In this document: one piece after another, positions 31,207 to 40,430 of the stretch
How positions within the stretch are numbered: the stretch's first letter is position 1
Layout: each line of letters begins with the position of its first letter
Assembly (NCBI GenBank): GCA_033675265.1
Contig: JAUJYZ010001230.1
Location: forward strand, 159,073-223,072
DNA length: 64,000 nucleotides
Reading direction: 5' to 3'
Origin: Actinostola sp. cb2023
Taxonomy: Eukaryota; Cnidaria; Anthozoa; Actiniaria; Actinostolidae
Program-made: the position numbers and the translations under genes
The notes under the pieces: model-generated
Told to the model about the DNA's origin: nothing
The model's input: only the letters and a program-made list of their open reading frames with translations
Databases searched by the model: none

Positions 31207-32700
31207 TTAACAGTTCTGCCACTTGGGCAGCGATTTCACCATAGCTCTCAATCGTTCTGAACGTCGAGGGGATTTAGATACATCTTCGTATTTCCCTGAA
31301 TCCTGATAAGGTATCCACTTCAGTGGTTTGTCTTTACTTGGTGGGGGAGTGGGTGGAAATATGGGTGGACCAGATGGAGTGTTTGGTGTGCTGAGTAAGG
31401 TGGTTGGTTGCCCCATTTCTGAATGGGCTTTCAATGGAGTAGAAGGAACCTCAACTGAAGTTGATGGTCTCGAAGTAGACGGTCTAATTTTAGATGTTAT
31501 GCGTTTTAAGAAGGAAGGAGTTTTAGTTGTTGTAAAACCACCATCACTGGTTACGTGAACATTTTCTGGGGTTTCAAAATTAGAAGCCGACAGATGACTT
31601 TCATCAGCCAACGGTGGTATGGTTTGGACTACTTCTTGCCTTGGTCTAACCACCACGCTGTTCGGTAGTTGTTGTTGTAGACCGAGGTAGCGATTAAACA
31701 GTTGGTTGTATTCCTTGGATTTGATTTCCGCCGGAACATTGGGCTCTTTCAGAATGCTCTTCATTTGATCATTTATGTTCTGCATTGGTTTTAACAAGGG
31801 TGATTGTAAATATCCCTGACGTTTAAAATAATTGGCCATCGACTGTAAGGCTGTCGACTCTGCACTTGACCGTGATGGAGTGGGGGCCTGGGTTGAACTT
31901 TGATCACTAGGTAAAACATTGGTTCTAAGTCGACACTCGTCGGGTGTGTTGGGTTTGAGATCCACAAAAAGATAGCCATAAGGTCGTTGCACTGCAGCTT
32001 CATACTTTTGAATAAACTGTTCTGTCTTTCCTGGGTACATCTGTTTCCCTAAAGTGAGCATTTGTAGTTTGTCTCGGTTTTTTTTGAACAGAATGAGATA
32101 CGCAGCATTCAGACTTAAAGTCCGCATTATTTTCCCCTGAAAATATAGGTTTTTCAGAAGAAAGATGACACTCAGGTTCCGCTGATGAGATCCTTTGGTA
32201 AATAAATTCATTATTCGCTTATCGTTGGAAGTCTCAGTCATTTGATCATCAATAACAATCAGATTGTTTGTTTGAGGGTTAAAATACCAATCTTCATCCA
32301 AATCATGCGGTATCCCTTTGACAAACTCTATCTCGGGAATAGTTGTTTTCATTTTTTCGTAGGCAGGTTGCCACTGTGCGTAACTCCATACAATGCGCCG
32401 TGGTTGGGGTTTGATGACTTGGGCTGCATGTTGAAGTAAGTTCTGAACCCAAACTGTTTTTTCAGATCCGGTCATTCCTGCCACCATGGCAGTAAAGGGG
32501 TGTAATAGTTGAAAGCTGCTACAATGGTCTGCTTCAACACTTTCCACCAGCTGTGGGGTGGGTTGCTGACCCACACCTTTTTGCATGTGTTCTTGCTCAA
32601 GCCAAAACGTCCGATCTGGACCATCAATCTTATGCACTCGACTTAAATGAGACCATATATTTTGCACTGTTTTATAGCATATAGGGCACAACCGACCCAT
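31207..32700 (-). CDS. Polinton FtsK/HerA-type packaging ATPase
   Basis: 497 codons from ATG at 32700. An N-terminal C2H2-like finger CPICYKTV..HLSRVH (residues 5-24) precedes the ATPase, as in many Polintons. Walker A is near residue 74, but reads GMTGSEKT where GxTGSGKT is expected, so a key Gly is Glu. Walker B is NLIVIDDQM near 165, followed by LFTKGSHQRNLSVIFL and LNAAYLILFKKNRDK, the conserved A32-like blocks. The last ~200 residues are Pro/Ser/Thr-rich. In the family this motor packages DNA into virions. The frame is open, but the Walker A change probably inactivates it. It reads away from the GGCTA array at its 5' side. Confidence 0.9.
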   Translation of the reverse strand: MGRLCPICYKTVQNIWSHLSRVHKIDGPDRTFWLEQEHMQKGVGQQPTPQLVESVEADHCSSFQLLHPFTAMVAGMTGSEKTVWVQNLLQHAAQVIKPQPRRIVWSYAQWQPAYEKMKTTIPEIEFVKGIPHDLDEDWYFNPQTNNLIVIDDQMTETSNDKRIMNLFTKGSHQRNLSVIFLLKNLYFQGKIMRTLSLNAAYLILFKKNRDKLQMLTLGKQMYPGKTEQFIQKYEAAVQRPYGYLFVDLKPNTPDECRLRTNVLPSDQSSTQAPTPSRSSAESTALQSMANYFKRQGYLQSPLLKPMQNINDQMKSILKEPNVPAEIKSKEYNQLFNRYLGLQQQLPNSVVVRPRQEVVQTIPPLADESHLSASNFETPENVHVTSDGGFTTTKTPSFLKRITSKIRPSTSRPSTSVEVPSTPLKAHSEMGQPTTLLSTPNTPSGPPIFPPTPPPSKDKPLKWIPYQDSGKYEDVSKSPRRSERLRAMVKSLPKWQNC

Positions 32701-32750
32701 CTCGAGTCAATTTCGACAATGAATGAAAAAATAATTTATAGACTATTTAT

Positions 32751-32892
32751 AGGCTAGGCTAGGCTAGGCTAGGCTAGGCTAGGCTAGGCTAGGCTAGGCT
32801 AGGCTAGGCTAGGCTAGGCTAGGCTAGGCTAGGCTAGGCTAGGCTAGGCTAGGCTAGGCTAGGCTAGGCTAGGCTAGGCTAGGCTAGGCTAT
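32751..32892. repeat. (GGCTA)n pentanucleotide array, ~28 copies
   Basis: Perfect GGCTA repeats, then degenerate 'ggctaggctatattta' copies to 32925. It lies exactly between the divergent starts of the ATPase (32700, minus) and the small protein (32998, plus), so it occupies their shared promoter space. Confidence 0.98.
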
Positions 32893-32997
32893 ATTTATTG
32901 GCTAGGCTATATTTATAGGCTAGTAATAATAATATAAATAAATATGAAAGTATCTCCATAGAAGATTCATTTGAGCGAAGTTTGTAGTTGTGAAAAC

Positions 32998-33324
32998 ATG
33001 AGTCAATTGCTTCTTGATAATTTTGGCTATCTGCATCTTTTAGCCTGTTGTCCTTCCCATCAGAGGGCTGTTTTACTTACATCAGCGACCCCAGAACAGG
33101 TTCATGCCATTTGTGAAGTTTGCTTTAATTTATTAAGAGGAGCTATTCCACTATCACACACACAAAAAGGAAGACTTAGACCTCATGCTGATGTCCTACG
33201 AGAATTGGCTGACTCATCAGTTCCATACAAAACTAAGAAAGCATTATTAGCCCAGAAAGGTGGAGGATTTGTTAGTGATGTTATGACACCCCTGATGTCT
33301 GCGTTGAGTCTCTTTCTGTTATAA
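32998..33324 (+). CDS. Small Polinton protein with basic then hydrophobic C-terminus (minor virion protein candidate)
   Basis: Start ATG at 32998 (MSQLLLDNFGYL); the open frame extends upstream to 32971 only through a TTG. 108 codons. Residues 20-60 carry a CCPSHQ / ICEVCFNLL stretch. The end runs YKTKKALLAQKGGGF followed by a hydrophobic LMSALSLFLL. A KKxLLxQKGG motif followed by a hydrophobic tail is common to small ORFs next to the ATPase in Polintons and adintoviruses as I recall them. The role (membrane-active or minor capsid) is inference. Confidence 0.6.
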   Translation: MSQLLLDNFGYLHLLACCPSHQRAVLLTSATPEQVHAICEVCFNLLRGAIPLSHTQKGRLRPHADVLRELADSSVPYKTKKALLAQKGGGFVSDVMTPLMSALSLFLL

Positions 33325-33371
33325 ATAACGGCCCACCCTGGACGTGCTCTCATTTTACTTTGACCATTGGA

Positions 33372-34269
33372 ATGACCACCATGAAGAGAAAACGAGAAGA
33401 AGATTCTGAAGAGGATTCTACTGACACCGAGAGTGATACATTCTCCGGCGATGAGTTATCAAAATCAGATGGAAATGAAATCGGTCAAATGATTCAGCAG
33501 CTCCCGAAAAGCATACCAAGGGGAAAAGCTTTAGATTTTCTTCATAGTATAGCCACTTCCAAAGACATTTTATACTGGAATTTGCACGGAGAGATGACTT
33601 ATCATCAGCGGAGAATTCCAGTCCCTAGCATGGAATAACTCATTGAATACGCTTTACTACCTTACAACCTAGATGTTAGAACGCCGAGAGGACTCAAAAC
33701 GTTTACGGACGGCTTGTCAGAACTAGACATTGACAAAAAACTGGTTCGAAACAAGAGACTTTTAGCAGATCTGATTGCGAGGCAACCCGGGGAAGAGGAT
33801 ACGGATGATAGCGAAACTGAAAGTCAAACCAGTGATGAATCTCATCAAGATGATGATGAAGAAACAGAGAGAAAAAAAAGAAGAAGAGGAAAGAGAAGAG
33901 GAAAGAGAAGAAAAGGAAAGAGAAGAAAAGGAAAGAGAAGAAGAGGAAAAAGAAGCCGAAAGCAGTGATGAACAAGAGAGCTCAGAATCAGATGATGGGG
34001 ATCAAAGAGAGTGTCATGTTTGTGAATCAAATCATTTTCATGAAATATCTGTAGTTCAATGCCCAAGGTGTTTATGGCGAGAAGGCTACTACTGCCGTCA
34101 AAATCAACATGTCGAATGCGATGTGTGTGCACATGTGTTCCCAGTGAATGTCAAAACCACAAAAACAAAATTTTGCCGTTGTAGAGACTGCGATGCTGTT
34201 CATGAACTGTCGTTAAAATTCAATAAATTGAGACTCATTGACGGGGAACAAGAATCTGAAGAAGATTAA
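33372..34269 (+). pseudogene. Polinton accessory protein: acidic, Glu/Lys-rich repeat and C-terminal zinc-ribbon-like domain
   Basis: ATG at 33372 (MTTMKRKREEDSEED); 33360 is only a TTG. An in-frame TAA (33636-33638) interrupts between two conserved stretches; the frame resumes with IEYALLPYNLDVRTPRGLKT and VRNKRLLADLIARQ. After 33860 a GA-rich tract encodes REEE-type repeats in one frame and RRGKR in the other. The C-terminal domain with ECHVCESNHFHE, CPRC, CDVCAHVFPV and CRCRDCDAVHEL is open in the second frame to 34269, so a frameshift lies in the repeat. Four Cys pairs suggest two zinc ribbons. Similar proteins accompany Polinton genes as I remember them; function unknown. Confidence 0.6.
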
Positions 34270-34382
34270 ACAGTTGAATTGTCTTTTGTCGTGCAAACCC
34301 CTAATAAAACTTTCTAAATCAATTTGAGTGGTGTTGTGATTTTATAAACACGTTGTACTCATTCCTCTGCTCTCATTTCAAA

Positions 34383-34500
34383 ATGGAATGTATTGGTATA
34401 AAGTCATTTCAACAAGATGCTGCGAGATACAATGAAATGTTAGCTCGTTACATATGTCAGTCTCTGAAACGTGTTCCAGAACTCTCATTTGACTACTACT
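34383..34500 (+). pseudogene. Truncated start of a further Polinton gene
   Basis: ATG at 34383 (MECIGIKSFQQDAARYNEML) runs in frame into the right TIR and stops in the host flank at 34529. The similarity of spacing to the previous genes suggests the 5' end of a gene whose body was lost or that overlaps the TIR. I cannot name it. Confidence 0.35.
34470..34500 (-). repeat. Polinton right TIR (31 bp)
   Basis: Begins cgtgttccag and ends gactactact; exact inverted match to the left TIR. Confidence 0.92.
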
Positions 34501-34506
34501 TATGTA
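34501..34506. other. Right 6-bp target duplication of the Polinton
   Basis: TATGTA, matching 30134-30139. It falls inside the intron whose donor is at 34513 on the minus strand. Confidence 0.92.
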
Positions 34507-34513
34507 TAGTCAC

Positions 34514-35986
34514 CTGCTCAGATTTTTGATTCATATCTTGTGAATGTGGATGAGGTATATGGTACTGCATGCCAGATTTAAACTGCTTATAACATGGCAG
34601 GTACTTGATTATCTCCCTGTACACTAATGGTTTCAAGTCATCATAAATTGTTTCAAGGTCATCTCTCGAAGGAAGGATATGACCAACTTCAAGATCTATT
34701 ACTTTGCCTTGTGGCTTTGTGTAGCAAAGGTCACCTTTAGGCTTTACACGGTTCTTGACAGCAAAAGCATGAGTCCAGTGGAATGACTTGTTTTGAGAGC
34801 TTTTTGTTTGATGCCTTGCTTGGACATTGAAATCTATATTGTCTGCAACTATCCTACAAAGAACCATACATTTTTCAATACATTATTATGCAACTACAGT
34901 ATATGCTACTGCAACCACATGACCAAGAAACCCTTAGTAACCCTTGACCTATGAATAATCCAACCCCCATGTTAGATGAAAAACAAGAGAAACCTTGACC
35001 ATTGCACTTTCTTCAGGAATTTATGAAACAAAAACAGTTATGCATGCATGTTGTCAAAATATGTAAAATGTAAAACCCCTCGATCAAAGACAAAAAAATA
35101 TTGCACCATTCCAAAAGTTTTCTTAACAGTGCAGGTAAGAAGACAAATTGCTATATTGAAACGAACACACATGAGTTTATAAACAATAATATTATTATTA
35201 CTTACTTGAAGTGTGAAATTTCATTCCTAATTTCGTCCATTGTATCTTTTATATCTTTCAAAGTGAATGTTTCCACACTTGAATTATTGACATCTATTTC
35301 TTTGCTTCTTGAAAGATTTCTCATGCACTTCTCATGAATTGTTTTGTCATAGTAGCTGTATTCGTTTACAGTTTCGTATGTTATATCAATCGCATCATGT
35401 TCCTGGCATTCGGCAATTGATTCTGTTTGCTTTTCTTTAATTTCTTCCAAGAACCTAATACAGAGTTATTTTTCTTTGGTGTCTTCCTTCCATTGCAGAG
35501 CTTCGCCATCAAATGTTTCTCCAAATTTCGTCTACATACGAATGCATGATGCATGGGAAACACTAAACCCCAAGTGGAAGCACCTGTCCAGCGCAAGTGC
35601 TTTTAGGCCACCGTGTAACAACATCAAACCATTCCTATAGTGTAGTGCACTCAGCTACTGATTGTACCTCTTCATACACATGGCCGCGGCAGCACAAACG
35701 GTATTCCTTATTTCGGCATTTTCAATCTCGATACCATTCATGAGAGATTTCTTTTTTTTTTCTGGTTTCCCTGTATTTGAAATCGATACCAAGATGGACA
35801 CTAGCTTCGGGCAATTTTCACGTAGATGATCATAAAATATAGAGTTTGAAAAGTTTTTTACAGTATCAGCAGACCTTCAATGGACAATTGGGCTTTTTAG
35901 CAAAGTTTTCAATTTCTCTCATCGTCTGCTGAATAACTTCCACACAAATATGCTGTTTTAAAGAATCCATGTTGCACATTGCGACA
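34514..35986 (-). pseudogene. Transposase-like gene, exons 2-4: DUF6589-like N-terminal half
   Basis: Resumes with VAMCNMDSLKQ at 35986. After a junction near 35872 it gives a long frame with LRENCPKLVSILVSI and CAAAAMCMKRYNQ, then a TAG at 35657, then LSALHYRNGLMLLHGGLKAL and a second TAG at 35534. FLEEIKEKQTES to IRNEISHF follows to a donor near 35207. Exon 4 (34853-34514) starts after ttgtag and carries VADNIDFNVQARHQ, FHWTHAFAVK and LKPLVYREIIKYLPCY, ending at a GT donor. The GDNID-like and HWFHA-like blocks are what recalls DUF6589. The intron after exon 4 received the Polinton at 34500. Confidence 0.72.
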
Positions 35987-36012
35987 CTCAGGCCACTTAA
36001 GAGCCACTGCCT

Positions 36013-36294
36013 CTAAATATCGAGAATCGGCGGACAGTTGCGAAAAATCGAATTTCGTTTTATTTCACCAATAGAACCCCTTTGGTGTACCATTTCCAAA
36101 AATAGTATCGAAAAGTTCAAGAGCTTTTTATTTTCTTCAAAATTGAAGAAAGTCGAAATTCCCTCAAAATAGCCTTCGGCCGACGATGACGCGAAGCGAA
36201 AATTAAGCATTTTCGATGTGTTCGAGTAGAAAAACCGACGGTTGTACGAAACTAATATTTTGCTACATACAAAGGTGTTATTTCCTCTTTCCAA
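36013..36294 (-). other. 93-codon open frame repeated in the arm (also 43764-44045 and 47496-47776, plus)
   Basis: Three copies of one arm segment keep the same open frame (MERGNNTFVCSKILVSYN to RNCPPILDI), ending about 25 bp before the element end. The 47.5 kb copy has lost the ATG (tag at its start). The copies are nearly identical at DNA level, so the open frame may just be inherited. No domain is recognised. Confidence 0.3.
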
Positions 36295-36939
36295 AAATCA
36301 CTAAAAATCTCTTTGGGATTTTGAATCTAACTATTTCTTTAGATCTTTAATGGAGATGCTATCGTAGCATCTGAACGAACGCGTAAAAATTACCTATTTT
36401 CAAATCCATCAAACGCTTCTTGGTACATGGAGTTGGAGCTTAAAAATATATGTATATGTGTATCTTAAAGCTGTACCATTGAACATGACTGTGTATAAAT
36501 ATTATTGATAAAGCTCTAAAACTCTTCCGGTGGGAAACGTAAACACAGAACATATTTTTACCATTTGGTAATACGTTACACGTGCATAATGAGACATGAA
36601 ATTGACAACACAACGTTTTTAATAACACTAGAAATAAATACAACAAAATATACCAAGTTGTACATATGCTATGAGTTCTCTTTATTGTTTCTAGGGATTA
36701 AATTTTAACTGGTTTGATCTTCTGATAAATGTCAAGTGGTTTTGGATTTCATTCGTTTTATGTCACGGCATGTACTAGTATCGGCTTGATCGAGACCAGT
36801 AATCATGGAAAGAACCTCTGCTCGCATGGTAGGACACCACCGACACCGGTTCCATTGCTATTGGTATTAATATAATGTATAATTCGGACACTTTCTATGG
36901 CCCCGATGGTGTCCGTAATAACGAGGTTCCATTGTATTG

Positions 36940-37124
36940 ATATAATGTAATACCGGTGTCCAGATCAACCTGTGTCTGTATTAACTTATGTCTGTATTAA
37001 CCGGTGTCCCTGTTAACCGGTGTCCAGATTAACCGGTGTCTGTATTAACCGGTGTCCGTATTCACAGGTGTCCAGATTAACCGGTGTCCGCATTAACCGG
37101 TGTCTGTATTAACCGGTGTCCTTA
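36940..37124. repeat. 16-bp satellite, left arm (plus orientation)
   Basis: About eleven copies of ttaaccggtgtccgta with variants (gtctgta, gtccaga). They are interrupted at TTAA 37125-37128 by the 3.3 kb fold-back and continue at 40427. Confidence 0.95.
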
Positions 37125-37953
37125 TTAAGTGTAAGGCCGTACAATTATCAAACAAAAACCCAATATGGTGGCAAAAATAAAAAAATGGAATTCGCTCTAA
37201 CTTTGCATATGGGTAGCCCTTGGTCTGAATATAAACGCTGTGTAGTTTGTTTGGGAAAATATTTATTTGTTTTGGAGAAAATCGAAAAAAACTATTTTGG
37301 CTTCAGACACCATGTAATGACTGTCGGCGGAGTGAAAATGCATCAAATTCATTCCATTCGTATATCAAAACTAAAAACAACAGAAATATTTCAACAACAT
37401 CGCTATATTGTATATCTCTTCCTTGATCTCTAGGCTTAATATCATAAACATTAAGCGAGTTTAAGAAGTCCAATAAATTCCAAATCAAAGTGCACTATTT
37501 GGAAAATCCAACCGGTGGGACAAAAAGAATAGTTTTTTAGTCATGTGCCAGTAATCCAAATTTTATAATATTGCAGCTACGTACTAAGAAGATGATATAG
37601 TTTTGGAATCTTGAAAGTTTTATTTGGGCAATTGATGTTTTGCTTCTGAGAAAACTCTTTTATTCACCACTCGAAAAACATCAAAAACGATGATTGCGTG
37701 ACCGCGTGACAATTGGTAAAATATCCGTACAATGTTTCTGTTAACTTCAGAGCCATGTATAACTGTTAAACAACATACATTTTCTCGTTTCTATGCTTGC
37801 AATGCATCGGGATATCATTGCATGACATATTATGCTGTTATGTGTGCGTTGAATATTTGACATTTGGATTCTGAAATACGGTTGAATTATCCAGCCGTCA
37901 AAACTGTTCATAACTTGAATATTCCTTTACATTCTTGTTCCTCTACTGTTGTT

Positions 37954-39603
37954 AAGCGAAATAGGTTAGCAAGATTTCTGGAAATGTCTTCTAAACACGT
38001 TCTCGGGTCACTGTGAATATAATTTGCATAATACCTTGAACAGCATGTTGGCCAATTAAAAAGGGGGTGGGGGTCGGGATGTCTAGCGATTGATTGAAAT
38101 ATACAGTATATACACCCTGGGGGTACTTGACCCATGTTTGGGTATAGGAGTGCCGCTGAGGGTTAGAAACCCTGACCCTGTTTAGGACAAAAACATCTAA
38201 AATACCTACCCTGTCTAGGACAACACCCTCTATGTTAGGACCCTGTTTAGGACAAAGGACAAAATACACATTGTCTTCTTTTACACAATTTTAACGCGTT
38301 TTATGTTGACTGATGACCTGCTAAAGACCGGCAAACGTCTCGGTGGGACTCCCATATATAAAGTGGTTGGGATGCTTGTCGGAATTAAAGGTATCCGAGT
38401 CTTGTCCAGGTGGGTGTGGCAACAAATAATTTTTACCCCTAAAAGGTACCAACTCTAAAGTGACAAAAGCTATAACTGTCATTCCGGTTGTCATTATCTT
38501 GTCTCGGGTATCTCATTTACTGACAAACACCCTAAAAGGTACATTATTGATTATACAGTGTTTGTCTCTGACTTCTGTTTTTTTATATAGACGTTTCGGC
38601 CATTAATCAATGGCCTTCATCAGTATTAATCGGAAACGTTGCGATCTTTGAAAAATAGTTAACGTTTTAAAGATATCACCCTAAAAGGTACCGGCTTAGT
38701 CTTTTGTGGTCCTTTTAGATGTGTGACACCCTAAGAGGTACCAAATCGCGGATCTGGACCCCTAAAAGGTACCTTAGTATCACTTATTTTCGCGCGTCCT
38801 TACGCGAACATGTCAGAGGCATATTTCACGAGGCTTTAATTTCGCGATTTTGCAGAAAAAATGTGTATAAGGGAACTTAATTTCACGTTTTTTGAAATTA
38901 TGATCCGGTGCAGTATACAAACATATTGTTTTGAATTGGGTAAATGATGTAACAATTCAATTCAAGATATCACTGCGTGACATAAAATTTCGCTTCGTTA
39001 ATTTTCGCCGTAATTGATAATTGATAATAAGGTGAGGTACGACGAACATCCCAACCACTTTATATATGGGAGTCACCAGTGTCATGCAGTCATTGTTTCC
39101 GCCAAAAATGTAAGTGACGTAAATTGACCGACCCGGTTTATATGAACACCCGGTTAATAAGGACACTGCGTCTCATCCCGATGGTGTCCGTATTAACCGA
39201 GTTCCACTGTACCAGGATTTTTAGTCTTTTTACATTGCGTTCTTTAGCCTTGGCTTACATGGCTATTAGATGGCAGAAATCTTCCGATTTTATTAGGACT
39301 GCAGTGCTGCTCATCAATATTTTATTTTTATAGCGTTTTATTTTCACCGAACAAAATCTAACTAATCGAAATGATTGTGAGTTCGAATGGTTCGATCTTG
39401 TGTTCGGTAATCGCATTCTCCCAAAAGATCCGGTTCGATTCAACCTTTCCCCTCCCCCCCCCCCCCTCCCCATGCAGCCCCTGGGTTTCCGAGGATGGCG
39501 TTAGATTCTGTTCGATAGCCGAATCAATCGCAAAACAATCGAACGATTGGGTTCCATTGGATTCGATTTATTTTTTGTTCGGTTTTATTCGATTGACTAC
39601 GCC
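37954..39603. other. Centre of the 3.3 kb fold-back: short repeat clusters
   Basis: Contains 'ccctgtttaggac' copies (38180-38250), five ccctaaaaggtacc motifs (38432-38770), a hammerhead-like sequence (38591-38640), two 16-bp satellite-like units at 39140-39205 and a poly-C tract near 39455-39470. The pair 'cccatatataaagtgg' (38350) and 'ccactttatatatggg' (39055) bounds a further inverted unit of about 720 bp. No gene is recognised. Confidence 0.6.
38591..38640 (-). ncRNA. Candidate hammerhead ribozyme core
   Basis: The minus strand reads aacgttt, a short segment, ctgatga, then a seven-pair stem ggccatt/aatggcc with loop gatt, then gaaacgt. CUGAUGA, stem II and GAAA are in the required order, and the palindromic ACGT on both sides gives the very short stem III seen in dimer-active hammerheads of Penelope-like elements and retrozymes. 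Weak points are an extra A before stem II and a poor stem I in this copy. Confidence 0.4.
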
Positions 39604-40430
39604 AGGACAACAGTAGAGGAACAAGAATGTAAAGGAATATTCAAGTTTGAACAGTTTTGACGGCTGGATAATTCAACCGTATTTCAGAATCCAAATGTCA
39701 AATATTCAACGCAAACATAACAGCATAATATGTCATGCAAAGATATCCCGATGCATTGCAAGCATAGAAACGAGAAAATGTTTGTTGTTTAACAGTTATA
39801 CACGGCTCTGAAGTTAACAGAAACATTGTACGGATATTTTACCAATTGTCACGCGGTCACGCAATCATCGTTTTTGATGTTTTTCAAGTTGTGAATAAAA
39901 GAGTTTTCTCAGAAGCAAAACATCAATTGCCCAAATAAAACTTTCAAGATTCCAAAACTATATCATCTTCTTAGTACGTAGCTGCAATATTATAAAATTT
40001 GAATTACTGGCACATGACTAAAAAACTATTCTTTTTGTCCCACCGGTTGGATTTTCCAAATAGTGCACTTTGATTTGGAATTTATTGGACTTCTTAAACT
40101 CGCTCAATGTTTATGATATTAAGCCTAGAGATCAAGGAAGAGATATACAATATAGCGATGTTGTTGAAATATTTCTGTTGTTTTTAGTTTTGATATACGA
40201 ATGGAATGAATTTGATGCATTTTCACTCCGCCGACAGTCATTACATGGTGTCTGAAGCCAAAATAGTTTTTTTTTTTTCGATTTTCTCCAAAACAAATAA
40301 ATATTTTCCCAAACAAACTACACAGCGTTTATATTCAGACCAAGGGCTACCCATATGGAAAGTTAGAGCGAATTCCATTTTTGTGATTTTTGCCACCAGA
40401 TGTTTGATAATTGTACGGCCTTACACTTAA

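Larger units (their letters stand above)
30140..34500. mobile_element. Internally deleted Polinton/Maverick with intact ends
   Basis: 31-bp perfect TIRs (30140-30170 and 34470-34500), starting agtagtagtcaaatgagag as Polinton ends typically start with AG, plus a perfect 6-bp duplication. The 4.36 kb holds a packaging ATPase (minus), a short basic/hydrophobic minor protein (plus), a Glu/Lys-rich zinc protein (plus), a GGCTA array and a tRNA-Trp. Complete Polintons are about 15-20 kb with polB, integrase, protease and capsid genes; none of those is present, so the middle was lost. It lies in the intron after exon 4 of the transposase-like gene and need not have disrupted that gene. Confidence 0.92.
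37129..40426. mobile_element. 3.3 kb fold-back element inserted at TTAA within the satellite
   Basis: Ends gtgtaaggccgtacaattat and complement, flanked by TTAA on both sides (37125-37128, 40427-40430). The satellite monomer contains TTAA, so the target is the satellite itself. The arms 37129-37953 and 39604-40426 are close inverted copies of about 820 bp. The centre (37954-39603) holds unrelated repeats. A TTAA duplication is typical of piggyBac and Kolobok; no transposase is present, so it is a non-autonomous derivative of one of these. Confidence 0.88.

Noticed and set aside
32751..32892. GGCTA array as a telomeric repeat
   Set aside because: It is internal to a Polinton, differs from TTAGGG, and is bounded by element genes.
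33703..34132. Minus-strand Phe/Leu-rich frames
   Set aside because: Antisense of the Glu/Lys-rich tract in the Polinton accessory gene.
35381..35596. 71-codon minus-strand frame with CRRNLEKH resembling a zinc finger
   Set aside because: It is the wrong frame of the transposase-like gene; the frame with LGFSVSHASCI and FGETFDGEALQW fits the family.
37116..37488. 105-codon plus and 61-codon minus frames, with mirror copies at 40070-40430
   Set aside because: They are inverted copies in the arms of the TTAA fold-back; no domain is seen and the frames differ between arms.
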